Source: Persicaria tinctoria (Eukaryota; Streptophyta; Magnoliopsida; Caryophyllales; Polygonaceae). Taken from it: a stretch of 64,000 bases of DNA. Location: NCBI GenBank assembly GCA_037127255.1, contig JBANSL010000016.1, positions 4,776,501-4,840,500 on the forward strand, given 5' to 3'. The notes under the pieces are model-generated. The model worked only from the letters and a program-made list of their open reading frames with translations, did not search any database and had not been told where the DNA came from. Positions 33,148 through 44,431 of the stretch are shown one piece after another; within the stretch, counting starts at the first letter, position 1; every line of letters starts with the position of its first letter. Position numbers and translations under genes: made by a program.

Positions 33148-34633
33148 TGATGAGCGGTTTTCAGTCGCCTAAACCGTATCAAAATAAAACTCAACCCTAC
33201 AAACTAGTATAGCAAGCAAGTAAGAGGTCGATCCCACAGAGAATCAAGTATTTCTCAACAATGTGTATTTACCAATTAGTAGAAAGTGGGGTTTTTGGTG
33301 ATTGAAATAAGAAAGAAAACAAAATAAACTATAAACAAAACTGATGCAAAACAATTTAGAGAAGATCGCTCTACCTACAACTATCTACTTTATTTGGTTG
33401 AATTGATATTGTAACGTCCTCTTGTCCTTTTAGGTTTCCTATGAATGCCCTTGTCCCGACCTAATATAGTTACTAGTCCAATCAGTCCTAGAAACCCTTA
33501 TCAATCGAACAGTCCCTAAAGAAGGATTTAACCCAATTGATAGCTTTAAGTTCAGAGATTAACCAAGGTATTTGCAGTCCCTAAAGAAGGATTTAACAAC
33601 ACATTCAACTTCCTACTCATTCAATTAGTTCAATCAGCCCTAAAGGAACAAGTTTGCCACTTGGGTTAAGGTTCGCAATCAGGAATCTACAAAACCCTAG
33701 CAATTGAATTGATTCTATCAAGTTGATCAGTCGAGATAGAATAAAACAATCAAACATTCAAGCACAAAGAAGTCGAAACATTCAATATTGGAAATAAGGA
33801 ACAAGAATTAGAAACTCACAATTCAATCCAAATAAAGCTTCAAATTGTAGGTAGAACGAAGAGAGTTTAGTCGCCCATGGCGAACATCGCTCTCTCTCCA
33901 ATTGTCTGATAGAACGTAAGAATAGAATAGAAGTTAATGAAAAATAACATAAAAGTGGCCTAATAATAATATCCAAGTCGGCCCCCAACAATCATTGAAT
34001 AAAACTAGGGTTTCCAAAACGGCGCATACGCGCTGTCCGTACGTGCGGCGGGCGCCGCAAAGTTGCGGCGGGCGCAGCAAACCATGCGGCGGGCGCAGCA
34101 TGAATACCGCCCCTGGCGGCGGGCGCAGCAAACTATGCGGCGGGCGCAGCAAACTATGCGGCGGGCGCAGCAAACCATGCGGCGGGCGCTGCATTGGGTT
34201 TTCCCGAAAATTCCGTCTCGAATTAGCTCTCGACGTCAACATGAAAGTTGTAGCTCTCTGAAAGAGCTTTCCAACGCATGGTCATAATAGTCGATCGGAC
34301 AACCGAGGCCTCCAGAAAGTGCAAAATAAGTTCACCATGTCTGGCGACAACTTCTGCAGACTTGTTCTTCGTTTAGGTTCGCTTCTTCTTCTCAGGACCT
34401 CTTGAGATCTTCATGTAAGCTTCTTCGATCAACTAGAAATTCTAATCCAATGCGTTATCAACCCATGTCTCCTCCTCGGATCCACGATTACCTGGAATAA
34501 TCAATAAAAACATGTAGATTCCGACTCCACCAACATAGAGAGCAAATATGCAAATTGCACTTAATCCATGCATGATATGCATCTTAACTAAGCTAAATGC
34601 AACCTATTATGCCTACCTATATGCATGCTATCA
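33148..34633 (-). repeat. TR-GAG LTR, right copy (5' LTR of the element)
   Basis: 1486 bp. Differs from the left copy at one position by my reading. Minisatellite copy at 34045-34192. Confidence 0.95.
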
Positions 34634-34638
34634 ATTGT

Positions 34639-36076
34639 CATATGTATGCACCTTACACATCTTAATGTCAAATAAGGTGATACATCCTCTTAAGATGTAC
34701 GATCAACTTATCATCACCCTTAAGAAATCATCCTTGGTTCTTCTTAAGAACTTCAGGATGTTCTTAGTTGCACACTAGTGTGCCTCTCATGGAATCGATT
34801 GGTATTTGCTACACCTGCTCAAAGCAAATGCAAAATTATGTCATGTACACACCATGACATAGGTAAAATCCTTTGTTGGAATCTTGCATATTGAATCCGT
34901 TAAGAATCTTATCTATATATAAGTTCCTTGATTCAATCTAAGCAATCTCTTAGATCTATCTCTATAGATCCTTATTCCAAGTATGTACATTGGCTCCCTA
35001 AAGTCTTTCATTAAGAAACATTTCTTTAGTCATTCCTTAATGGACTCTAACATCGCAATGTCATTCCCCATAAGTAGTACGTCATCTACATACAAGACTA
35101 GGAAGACCAATTTACTCCCACTAAACTTCTTGTATACACAAGGGTCCTCTTCGCATCTGACGAAATCAAACTCTTTGATCTTTTCATCAAACCAAAAGTT
35201 CCAACTCCTGGATGCTTGCTTCAGTCCATATATATAGACCTCTTAAGCTTGCATACCTTCCTAGCATCACTTGGATCTTCAAAACCCTCTGGCTGTGTCA
35301 TATACACATCCTCTTCCAAGAATCCATTCAGGAAGACGGTTTTGACATCCATTTGCCAAATCTCATAATCATAATATATAAGCGGCAATAGCAAGGATTA
35401 TCCTAATGGATCTTATCATGACAACTAGTGAAAAGGTCTCATCATAGTCTATACCATGAATCTGTTTAAAACCTTTGGCAACTAATCTTGCCTTGTATAC
35501 AAATACCTTTTCATCCTTATCTGTCTTGAGTTTGAAAACCTATCTGCTCCCTATGGGTTTTACCCCATCTGGCAAATCTATCAAGTCCCATACTTGATTT
35601 TCAAACATCGAATCCATTTCGGATCTCATGGCCTCAAGTCATTTCTTGGAGTCTGTACCCGTCGTTGCTTGCTTATAGGTATTAGGCTCATCATGTTGCA
35701 ACAGAAGAACATCAAGGTTTACATTCAAGATGAAATCATCATAACGTCTTGGTTGTACCCTTTGCCTCTCTAATCTACTGGTGGGTTCAACTGGTTCAAC
35801 AACTGGAGCTGGAACAGTTTCCACGACTATTTGTGGATCCTCTTGTTCCGATTCTTCGATGATTTAGGGCCCTTGGCCTTCCAAAACCATCAACTCGTCC
35901 TCGACATCATCTATGTCATCTCGTTGTTGAGTTTGTTGCTCTTCATCATGAACTGGTTCAAGATGAATATGTTTTTCTCCCACTTGACTAATTGGAAATG
36001 AACTCTCTTTCCAAAAAGGCATTATCCCTTGCAACAAACACCTTTTGTTCAGCGGGATTGTAGAAGTAATATCCAA
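34639..36076 (-). pseudogene. Copia reverse transcriptase, decayed and cut by insertion
   Basis: Minus-strand reading shows the typical stretch of Copia RT in several frames: [20 protein letters not shown] near 35490-35430 and LVLYVDDVLLMGND with the catalytic YVDD near 35092-35050. There are stop codons and frame changes, and the gene is interrupted at 34638 by the TR-GAG insertion. Not functional. Confidence 0.82.
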
Positions 36077-36129
36077 AACTACCTTTTGGATACCCTATAA
36101 AATAACATTCACCTGATTTAGGGGCAAGC

Positions 36130-36837
36130 TTATCCGTTTGTAAACGCTTTAATTACATAAGCTTCACATCCCCATATCTTCATAAAAGACAATTTTGGAA
36201 CCTTTTTAGCCCACATCTCATATGGAGTTTTGTCTACAGCTCTAGACGGAGTCCTTTTTAGTGTAAGTACGGCAGTTGTGAGGGCATATCCCCAGAAGGA
36301 TACCGGAAGGTCAGCAAAACTCATCATAGATCGGACCATGTCTAACAGGGTCCTGTTTCTCCTTTCAGATACACCGTTAAATTGTGGTGTTCCTGGAGTA
36401 GACAATTGTGTTACTATCCCATAATTTTTCTAATGATGATCAAATTCATGGCTCAAGTACTCACCACCACGATCCGATCGAAGTGCTTTTATTTTCTTGC
36501 CAGTGTGAGTCTCTACCTCATTTTGAAATTCCTTGAACTTTTCAAATGATTCCGATTTATGTGACATACGGTGAATATATCCATATCTACTCATGTCATC
36601 AGTAAATGTGATGAAGTATTTATAACCACATTTAGCTTCTGTACTCATTGGCCCACATACATCAGTATGTATAATGCCCAATAGCTCATTAGCCCTTTCA
36701 TTTGTTCCTTTGAAAGGTGACCTTGTCATCTTGCCCATCAAACATGATTCACATGTATCAATGGATTCACAATCCACGTCTTTTAGAAGTCCATCTTTAT
36801 GAAGCTTCTTCATGTGGTCTAAACTGATGCGACCCAA
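36130..36837 (-). pseudogene. Copia integrase, one stop
   Basis: The zinc-binding HHCC region (HMKKLH ... CESCLMGK), then the core with IHTDVCGPM, FTDDMSRYG and RSDRGGEY, and the catalytic Glu in NGVSERRNRTLL. A stop codon after EFDHH (about 36432) separates the two halves, and similarity resumes at once in the same order. Broken but well preserved. Confidence 0.88.
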
Positions 36838-37082
36838 ACAACAGTGTCATAGGTAGGCTTCACTCAACTTACTTTATTTTTGCCCTTTTTTTTGTATTTA
36901 TGTTATAAGATTCTGTTGTAAGGTCGAATACAAATATTCCATTAATATCTTGAGCACGAGCATAGAAGATATCATTCTTGTGAATAATTATACCTTCATC
37001 AGTAGTGCTAAAATTAAAACCTTCAGAATAAATCACTGCAGCCGAAACAAGGTTCTTTGTAATGCTAGGAACAAAATAACAA

Positions 37083-38164
37083 TTATTTAGTTCTAAGATT
37101 AAAACCAGAAGGAAGAGATAAACTAAAATCTCCTACGACAAGTGCAGCAACGCTTGCTCCATTTCCAACGCGTAGCTCTATCTCCCCTTTCTTCACTTGT
37201 CTCCTATTTCTTTGTCCCTGCACATTTGAAATAATGTGAGCACCACATGCTGTATCTAATACCCAAGTAGGACCATTATCTAATGTGAGGACATTGGTTG
37301 ACAGTAATTCAATAACATAAATACCTGAAGTGTTGGAACTCAAAGTCCCATTCTTCTTGTCTTCCAGGTACTTGGGACAGTTTCTTTTCCAGTGTCCCTT
37401 CGCCTTGCAATGGAAACAATCATGGTCTGCAGCCACTCTTGGCTTCTCACCTCCCTTAGGTTTTGCAACTTTCTTGCCTTTCTCTTGGGGATTGTTCCTA
37501 TTCTTGGCTACCTTCTTAAACCCTTTCCCTTTATTGACATTAAGAGCTTCTTTCTTGTTGTCAGTAGGAGTATTCTGCTCAGCAGCTTTGAGCATACCAT
37601 GTAGTTCATTCAGGTTCTTCTTGAGACCATGCATATGATAGTTCATCCTGAATGAGGCAAATCCATCATGCAATGAGTGCAACACGATATCTGTGGCCAA
37701 CTCTTGGTCATATGGGGTGCCTAGTGTCTCCATACGGCTAAAAAGCCCAATCATGTTAAACACATGAGGACCTACTGGCTTCCCCTTCACAAGCTTGCTA
37801 TCCAGTATAGCCTTGTGAGTTTCATATCGTTCAATCCTTGCTTGTTCCTGAAACAACACTTTCAGGTTGGTGATGATTGTGTAAGCATCCTGATGTTCAA
37901 ACCTCTTTTGAAGATCAGGTTCCATGCCTGCTAGCATCAGACAAGTGAAGGCAAAGACTCACTCCTAAGCTTTACTTCATTAGCCTTCTCCTCATCTGAT
38001 GAGGTATCAGTAATAACAGGGATAGGGGTTGATAGGACATCTTCACGCCCCTCAGACCTGAGGACGATTCTCAGATTCCTTTCCCAATCGAGAAAATTCG
38101 TTCCATTCAATTTGTTTTTCTCAACTATTGAGCGCAGGGTGAATTTCAAGTTATCGTTCGACAT
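37083..38164 (-). pseudogene. Copia gag and protease, frameshifted
   Basis: Starts at the ATG at 38164 (MSNDNLKFTLRSIVEK), followed by a UBN2-type gag (LAGMEPDLQKRFEHQDAY; HMHGLKKNLNELHGMLKAAE), a CCHC knuckle CFHCKAKGHWKRNC and a protease start WVLDTACGAHI. In that motif the usual DTGC glycine is Ala. A single-base-type frame change lies near 37940-37960. Confidence 0.87.
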
Positions 38165-39752
38165 AATGCCTATATAAAAAAAAGAAAAGGAAATGACATA
38201 CAAATCAGTTTATGTTCGAAATGCAAATTACTTAGGATTAAACACCTTTAAAATAAGTAAATGCGCATTTTATTCAAATTGTTATTGTTCCTGGTGAATA
38301 AAATGATTCCAAGATCCCATTACACACAAGACTCAACGTACTTTTGCACTGCCTTGAGTCTTGCATGCTCAAGGTAAGTAACAATTACTAATTATAACTC
38401 CTTATAATTCTTGGTTGATGATCCACATCCCATGTAAAATCATCCTATGCCTCAAGATCCAAAACTTTGCCTTTTGGTCTCTCGTTGGGTACGACCATAT
38501 CAAAGCTTATGAACCCCTTGTATAGATTCACCCTCATTAGCCCAAGATTATGGAAAGACACCCTCACTTTTGTGAAGCCCATCCAACCAAAAATCCAGAA
38601 CTTAATGGGTTATGATATGAAAAGGCATTGCCCCAATTTACCTTAGGAACTTAAGTCTTTTATTTGTCTTTATTTATAAGTGAAAAAATATCATAAATAA
38701 AAACAACATAAAACTTAAAATAAGGCATTCAAAATGCAATGAAATTGTGATCCTAGTATGGCCCCTACGATGCATAAAATAAAGATCTAATCTTCATGGG
38801 TCTCCACTCTCGCGTCCTTCATGGATCTCCATCCTTGAACTTCTTATGTCTTCTTGTCTTCTTGTATCAATTACAATATTTTCTAATAATCTAATTACTG
38901 AAAATAAATTGCAAAAATACATAACGATACGCAGATCGTGTACAAAAAAATATAACGATACACAGATCGTATTTATGGGCCATACTAGTCACCTTATGTA
39001 TGCAAGCAATATATCATAATATAAAACAAGCATAATAAATCCATGAACATTCTTGATATTTTAATTCAAAAACTAGCAATAATATATATGGAATAAATTT
39101 TATGGTAACTATTACCTTGTATAATTGGATAGAATTTTTTTTATTAGGGATAAGATATCTACCAAATCTAATTAAGGTAATTTAAGATTTTACACTAAAA
39201 TCATAAATATCTTCGATAACCCTAATTCCCGCCGCATCCACCCCCACTCAAATTTTGTAACAATTACAAACTTTTGACAATTGTAGAATTAAGACGATAG
39301 GTTTTCATAAAACTTAAAATTTTGACAAATTAATATATGAATCAAATTCACACAAAATCTATCAAAAGATCGAAATCAAAACAAACCCTTTTTTTTTCAA
39401 TCCGATCTTGTTCCACTACGAAAGATTTCGTAATTCAAAGAATTCGTCATCATCTCAGTGGTAGACTTTCGTACGAAATTCAAAGAATTCAAAGATTACA
39501 TACAATTCAGTGGTAGACTTTTAGCAGTTGTTAAACTATTTAACATACATATAAAAGTTTGCGGTTAGATCGAAATTTTAATTTTTGACCGTAAATTAAC
39601 TTCACATGTCAAATTTTCTTTATCCAGACTATCAAAATCAAAATTTTAACTATATGACTTATTTCATATATCAAATATATTACTAAATTGAATCAAAATT
39701 AACAAGAAAATCAATCGATTATATCAATTTATGCAAGATGCTCTGATGCCAC

Positions 39753-40443
39753 TGATGGAAATTAGATGTGCAGCGGAAGTTTTAGAAACTATTTTCTATC
39801 ATCTAATCGCAAGGACCTTCATGCATAAAATCGATAGATCAAATCATTGTTCATAGGAGATACCTCTTGATGCGTGAACCGGATCTAAACGGTGAGGATT
39901 CGGAAGAGAACTAGAGCCCCATGTGTTGCTCCTCTACTTGGTCCACAAGAGCCCGGTCTAGATCTCCTTTGCCTTCGACTGCTAGGACGAAGATCGAAAG
40001 GCGAACAATCAAATTGCTCTTGATTGATGATGGTGGAATTCAGCCTACACAGACCAAACATACATCAAAGCTCCTTTTGTCTCTTTTGGAATGTGTTAAT
40101 TAGGTCAAGTCATAATAAGCCCATCTTTATAAGCTTATATTTATACCCTACTTGATTAATTATTTATTTCACAAATAAATCTTATCCCATTATTATTATA
40201 TATATCTAATATACACTAATAATAAAATCATCTATCTTTTGATCAAGCCCGTCAACTCTAAGTGTGTGACCGCATAGGACCCGTTTATAATAGCCATGGG
40301 TTTAACCCGTTTAAGCCCATTAATCGTAGTTGGCTTCTAGCAAAACATTATGACTCCTAAAATAATCGGATTGAATATCTCTATCAATTGTCCTATTTCA
40401 TAATTAGTCATTACACATTCAATTAAAGAACACAATTCCTTCA
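39753..40443 (-). repeat. Copia LTR (5' LTR of the element)
   Basis: 691 bp, pairs with 27442-28133; TCTAT duplication follows. Confidence 0.95.
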
Positions 40444-40733
40444 TCTATCTCCCTCTTTAATAATACGAAGATCCCATTAGGATAATAACATAGTGATCTA
40501 CTTCTCTTTATTTCTTTTTCTCCTCTCTCTGCTATCATTTTAATCCGTTGTTGGTGGTGTTTTCGACTCGCTTGTACTTGCATTTATCTGTTTTTATGGT
40601 AATATTTTGGTTATTTGAAAATACTCTCTCGATATAATGAAGGAAATGATGCGCAGAACTCGTCCCTCCTACCTTGCTTTGAAACCGAACATAGTGAGTT
40701 TGTCAGATTTGTATTTTAAATTAGTCAAATACT

Positions 40734-40928
40734 AACCAATCACAAGTTGGTGTAGTGGTTGTGGGGCTACATCCCATGTCAAGAGGTTCGAAGTTCGAAT
40801 CCTCTTGGAAACATGGAGTCGCTTGTGAGTGGAAGGGTCAACCCCTTAAATGGGTCATACAGTACCCGGTCCAGATGTAGAGCGACTGAGTCTATCGAAC
40901 TGGACTAAGATCAAAAAAAAAATAAAAA
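40734..40928 (+). mobile_element. tRNA-derived SINE
   Basis: About 195 bp. An internal pol III promoter is visible: A-box-like GTTGGTGTAGTGGTTGTGG (near 40746) and B-box GGTTCGAAGTTCGAATCC (near 40785). The tail is A-rich. A 16-bp duplication AAATTAGTCAAATACT flanks it (40718-40733 and 40929-40944). Confidence 0.88.
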
Positions 40929-40942
40929 AAATTAGTCAAATA

Positions 40943-41175
40943 CTCCCTCCGTTCATTAATAAGTGTCGTTAGACTTTTCGACACGTTTTTTAATGAGTTA
41001 AAAACTATATAAAATATTAACTTTTTATTAATTTTTTAAAATAATTTTAAAGTTATAACTAATATGTATAAAATTATTAAAAAAATCAATTAAAAACTCT
41101 ATATTTTATATAGTTTTTTAACTCCTTAAAAACGTGTCAAAAAGTCAAACATCACTTATTTCTGAACGAGGGTGG
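40943..41175. mobile_element. TA-flanked MITE next to SINE
   Basis: 233 bp, from CTCCCTCCGTTCATTAATAA to the imperfect complement TTCTGAACGAGGGTGG, with TA at 40941-40942 and 41176-41177. Its first two bases are inside the SINE target duplication. Confidence 0.82.
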
Positions 41176-41177
41176 TA

Positions 41178-43790
41178 TTGAATAAACCTTATAAGATCAT
41201 AATAGCAACTTTAAGAGAACTTTCTTATGGTTATGGTTAGGTAAGACTAAGAGGTAATGTGGCCTTAGGTAGATTAAGGTGGACCACTTTGTGAAGAGTT
41301 AGGGTAGGGTAACAAACTTAGATGAGGTCCTATTTTATTGACATTACTAACTCATAGCTAACGGTTGTTTTTTTTAGTTTATTTTCTTAATAAGATATGC
41401 TTGACATGTTTAACAGCGGGTTTATGAACTGATTAACGTTTAAAAAAATTAAAATTTATATTTAATCTAATAAAAAATATTATGAGTATATTTTTCTTAG
41501 GAATACAAATAAATTATAAAATTAATAATCTCTTAAATGGCATAAATATGTTGTGAATGTACTTATTTCATATCTAAAATAATACATAATTCTTCTTCTT
41601 TATCTAGAATTTCTCCATTTCCACATTCTCCAAAAAAAATTTACTCTAACACCAGCAATTTCTTTATTTCAAAAAATTAAAAAATCATTTAGTTTTGGAG
41701 AATTTCAAAAATGGAAAGACACATTCTCTTATTTTTATATTATTTCTCATTTTATAGAATGAGATGAAGAATGTGTTAAATCAATTTTCAAATAACTTAA
41801 AATTCTAAAAAAAAAACCTCTAAAATTTTCAAAATGGGAAAGTTGTTCGAGATGCTCGAACTAAGTTCAAATGATTCCATTACTCCTTTTTTATTCTTTA
41901 ATTGAGAAAATGAATTTAAGATTAAGAAGAAAGTATTTTAGCATAATATAGAGTTGTAAGTAGTTATAAAATTATTATAATAATCATCATCAAAAAGGAG
42001 AAATTATTATAATCACTTGATAAAATCCCATATTAATTCACACACACAAATTGCTTGTAAAATCATAGAGTAGAGTAGATTTGTAGATAACTAGTCAATT
42101 TCATAGTTGGATAGATATGTACTTATGTAGGGTTAGGGCTCCCCCTCACATTGTCTCATCGGATTGGATTTTGGCCTTGGAAGCACACCCTTTTTATTTA
42201 ATCCCTATGAGACAAAAAGAACCCATTTATTGTATTTAAAAAAGATATAAATATTTTATTAAAAAAATTTCCCAATGAAAAAATTTACATAATTTCATAG
42301 ACTTTGACAACTGAATCCTTACAAAATAGTGCATAGCTTAGGGCACCCTGTGTTAGAACTAGAAATATAGAGAGGAAGAAGACTCAATTTGTTGTGTATT
42401 GGTTGGACTCATTTGCAAAAGCACCCTCCTCTCTCCCTCTGGATTCCCATGCTCACAAGAATTTGATAAACTGCAAACCTACAAGCACATACCCTTCAAT
42501 GCCCCAAAACACAAAAAAAAAAAAAAAAAAAGGAAAAAAAAAAATTCAGGGAAGATCTTCTAGTTCATATATTTCATCTGTTCGGTAAAGCATGTCGTTT
42601 ATTATTCATGTTCGGTAAAGCATGTCGTTTATTATTCATGCATAGGTTTTTACACTTCATAAAAGAGAGCAATCAAAAAATATTTATAAAAATGGATATT
42701 TTATATAGTTTTTATCATCGTAAAAAAACATGCATCCAACCTAGGTTGCTCAAAAGTCGGTCCGGACGGAACATTTGGACCAGACCGACTCTAAATCGAA
42801 TCTAGGATATTAGGTTCGTTCTTCGGTTGACAATTTTTAAGTTTTCGGTTTTAAGTTAGGTTTGATCTAGTTCATGTTTGATTGTATCCTTTACTAAATT
42901 AAATTAACAAATATATTTGACACTAGTTTTAGGTTGATACAACTCACAAAAAATTGTTATAAACCACTTCTCACAAAATAACATTTTATTTATTTTAAAA
43001 TAAATTGTCAATTATATCCAATTATGGTTTGAATCTAAGCCCGAACCGGGTAAAATAATTTAAAAATTCGATTTTCGGTTCGATTTATCAAATTTTTTTG
43101 ACCTTTGAATAGCTAGTATATATGATCTATTTATTTATTAAATTTGACATCTATCTTCTCAAATTCCACTAATATAATTAAAAGGGCTAGGACACATTGG
43201 AGTCTACATATCACTTATTCAACTAGGGCAAGTAATTTCTCTTCTTTTTATTTGTTTTCAAAATTTCCTTTCTAAACGTCTTTCATTCTTGTACTTATTT
43301 ATATATAAGTTGTTCTTGTTGTTTGTTGAAAGAGGCCCTCTTTTGTGTCATATCCCTGTGTCCATTTTATCAAACACCATACTTTACAATCATTGACGTT
43401 TTCTCAGCATTGATCTCAATTATGTGAGACCTCTTGGCTCTTGCTTCTTAGTTTTGCACTTAGCCTATGTTAGCTTGCATTGGACCCGACAATCGACAAA
43501 TCCCTTTCGACAATGTGTACCATCAAATCGATCGTGAAAATATGTAACTAGTCGAATATTGCTTATTCATATTCAGCTCCTTTAGAAGTGAGTCGAGCTC
43601 GAACCGAGCCTAAATTTGAACTCGAGCTTCAAAATGTGCTTTTTTCGAGCATTAAGCATATCTCGTCTTGTTTAGAACATGAACATGCCATAGTCGAGCT
43701 TTTATCGAGTTGAGTTCGAGCCGAACTCGAGCAAATCGGCTCATATAACCCTAACTCCAGCCCAGTCCGAACCATCCCATTCCCAGGTAT
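41178..43790. other. AT-rich intergenic region
   Basis: No gene seen. It contains an A-run near 42513-42545, a perfect 30-bp tandem duplication at 42581-42640 and a MITE-like half next to it, and old repeat-like GC patches (CTCGAGC-rich) near 43600-43740. Confidence 0.5.
42581..42640. repeat. Perfect 30-bp tandem duplication
   Basis: The unit begins TTCGGTAAAGCATGTCG at 42581 and repeats exactly at 42611. The following 100 bases (ATATTTTATATAGTTTTTATC ... AACATGCAT) look like the distal half of the TA-flanked MITE family. Confidence 0.85.
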
Positions 43791-44431
43791 ACAAGCAATG
43801 TCGCAGATTATATTACAGAGGGAACAATTCACAGACAAGCATACACAAATTGCATCTCAACTGGCCAAAGTTCATCATCTCAAATCGCGACTATCTATAC
43901 CTGCATACTCATCGGTAACCATTGGCTTCTAAGCCTCTAACTTCTATTTACAAGTCTGGTTTCGAGCTTTCTGCTACCTGCAAAACTCTGCTATATTTCA
44001 TGGAATGGGCTTTGGCTTTCCGAATTACACTATACAGCTGCACGAATCAGGACAACTAGTAAGTAGGCAATGCGTACATGAACAAGCCGCACTCAGCCAT
44101 CTGCGGTGTCAAGCCACCGCTGAAAATGGCATGCCATGGACCAAAGGCTATCTAAGCCAACCAAGCCGCTCGTTGCTGCCAAAACAATGTAACAGGCGGT
44201 GTCTAATGTCAGATTAACGGAGCGATAGCATGCTGTTCAAACAGAAGAATCTAGAGGCATACCCGTGAAGGGCGTCTCCTATGAACCAAGAGGAGCCCAG
44301 CAATGGGCTCTGTTCTGCCATTAACACTTCTTGCTGTTGTGTGAATTAGTCAGAGAGACAGCGCGACTGTGTGGCAGGCAACGCCGCCACGTACTGATGA
44401 TCAAGCACTACCGGGTTAATCTTGCTAAGGG
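43791..44431 (-). other. Probable 3' UTR of the AHK2-like gene
   Basis: Downstream of the receptor stop codon; GC content is higher than in the flank and no competing gene is seen. The transcript end is not marked by a clear AATAAA, so the limit is approximate. Confidence 0.4.

Larger units (their letters stand above)
29055..34633 (-). mobile_element. Gag-only Athila-like LTR element (TR-GAG type)
   Basis: Two 1486-bp LTRs (29055-30540, 33148-34633) with TG...CA ends, an exact 5-bp duplication ATTGT (29050-29054, 34634-34638), a primer site TGGCGCCGTTGCCGGGGA (minus strand, 33144-33127) of the tRNA-Asp type used by Athila-like Ty3/gypsy elements, and a purine tract GTGTGGGGGAG next to 30540. 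Total 5579 bp. The 2.6-kb interior contains one 275-codon gag-like frame and no protease, integrase or RT, so it must be mobilised in trans. Comparing the LTRs by eye I found one difference (A29903 versus T33996), so the insertion is very recent. Confidence 0.93.
27442..40443 (-). mobile_element. Ty1/Copia LTR retrotransposon, minus strand, split by another element
   Basis: LTRs at 27442-28133 (692 bp) and 39753-40443 (691 bp), 5-bp duplication TCTAT at 27437-27441 and 40444-40448. Minus-strand order is LTR, a tRNA-Met-type primer site (GTGGCATCAGAGC beside 39753), gag, protease, integrase, RT, RNase H, a purine tract (AAGGACAAGTGGGAG beside 28133), LTR. Integrase before RT makes it Copia. 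Total 13.0 kb, of which 5.58 kb is the element inserted at 29055-34633. By eye the LTRs differ at about ten substitutions, mostly C/T or G/A, plus one indel (about 1.5%). Internal genes have frameshifts and stops. Confidence 0.95.

Noticed and set aside
40745..40810. Possible tRNA gene from A- and B-box
   Set aside because: It lies in a unit with an A-rich tail and a 16-bp target duplication, so it is a SINE.
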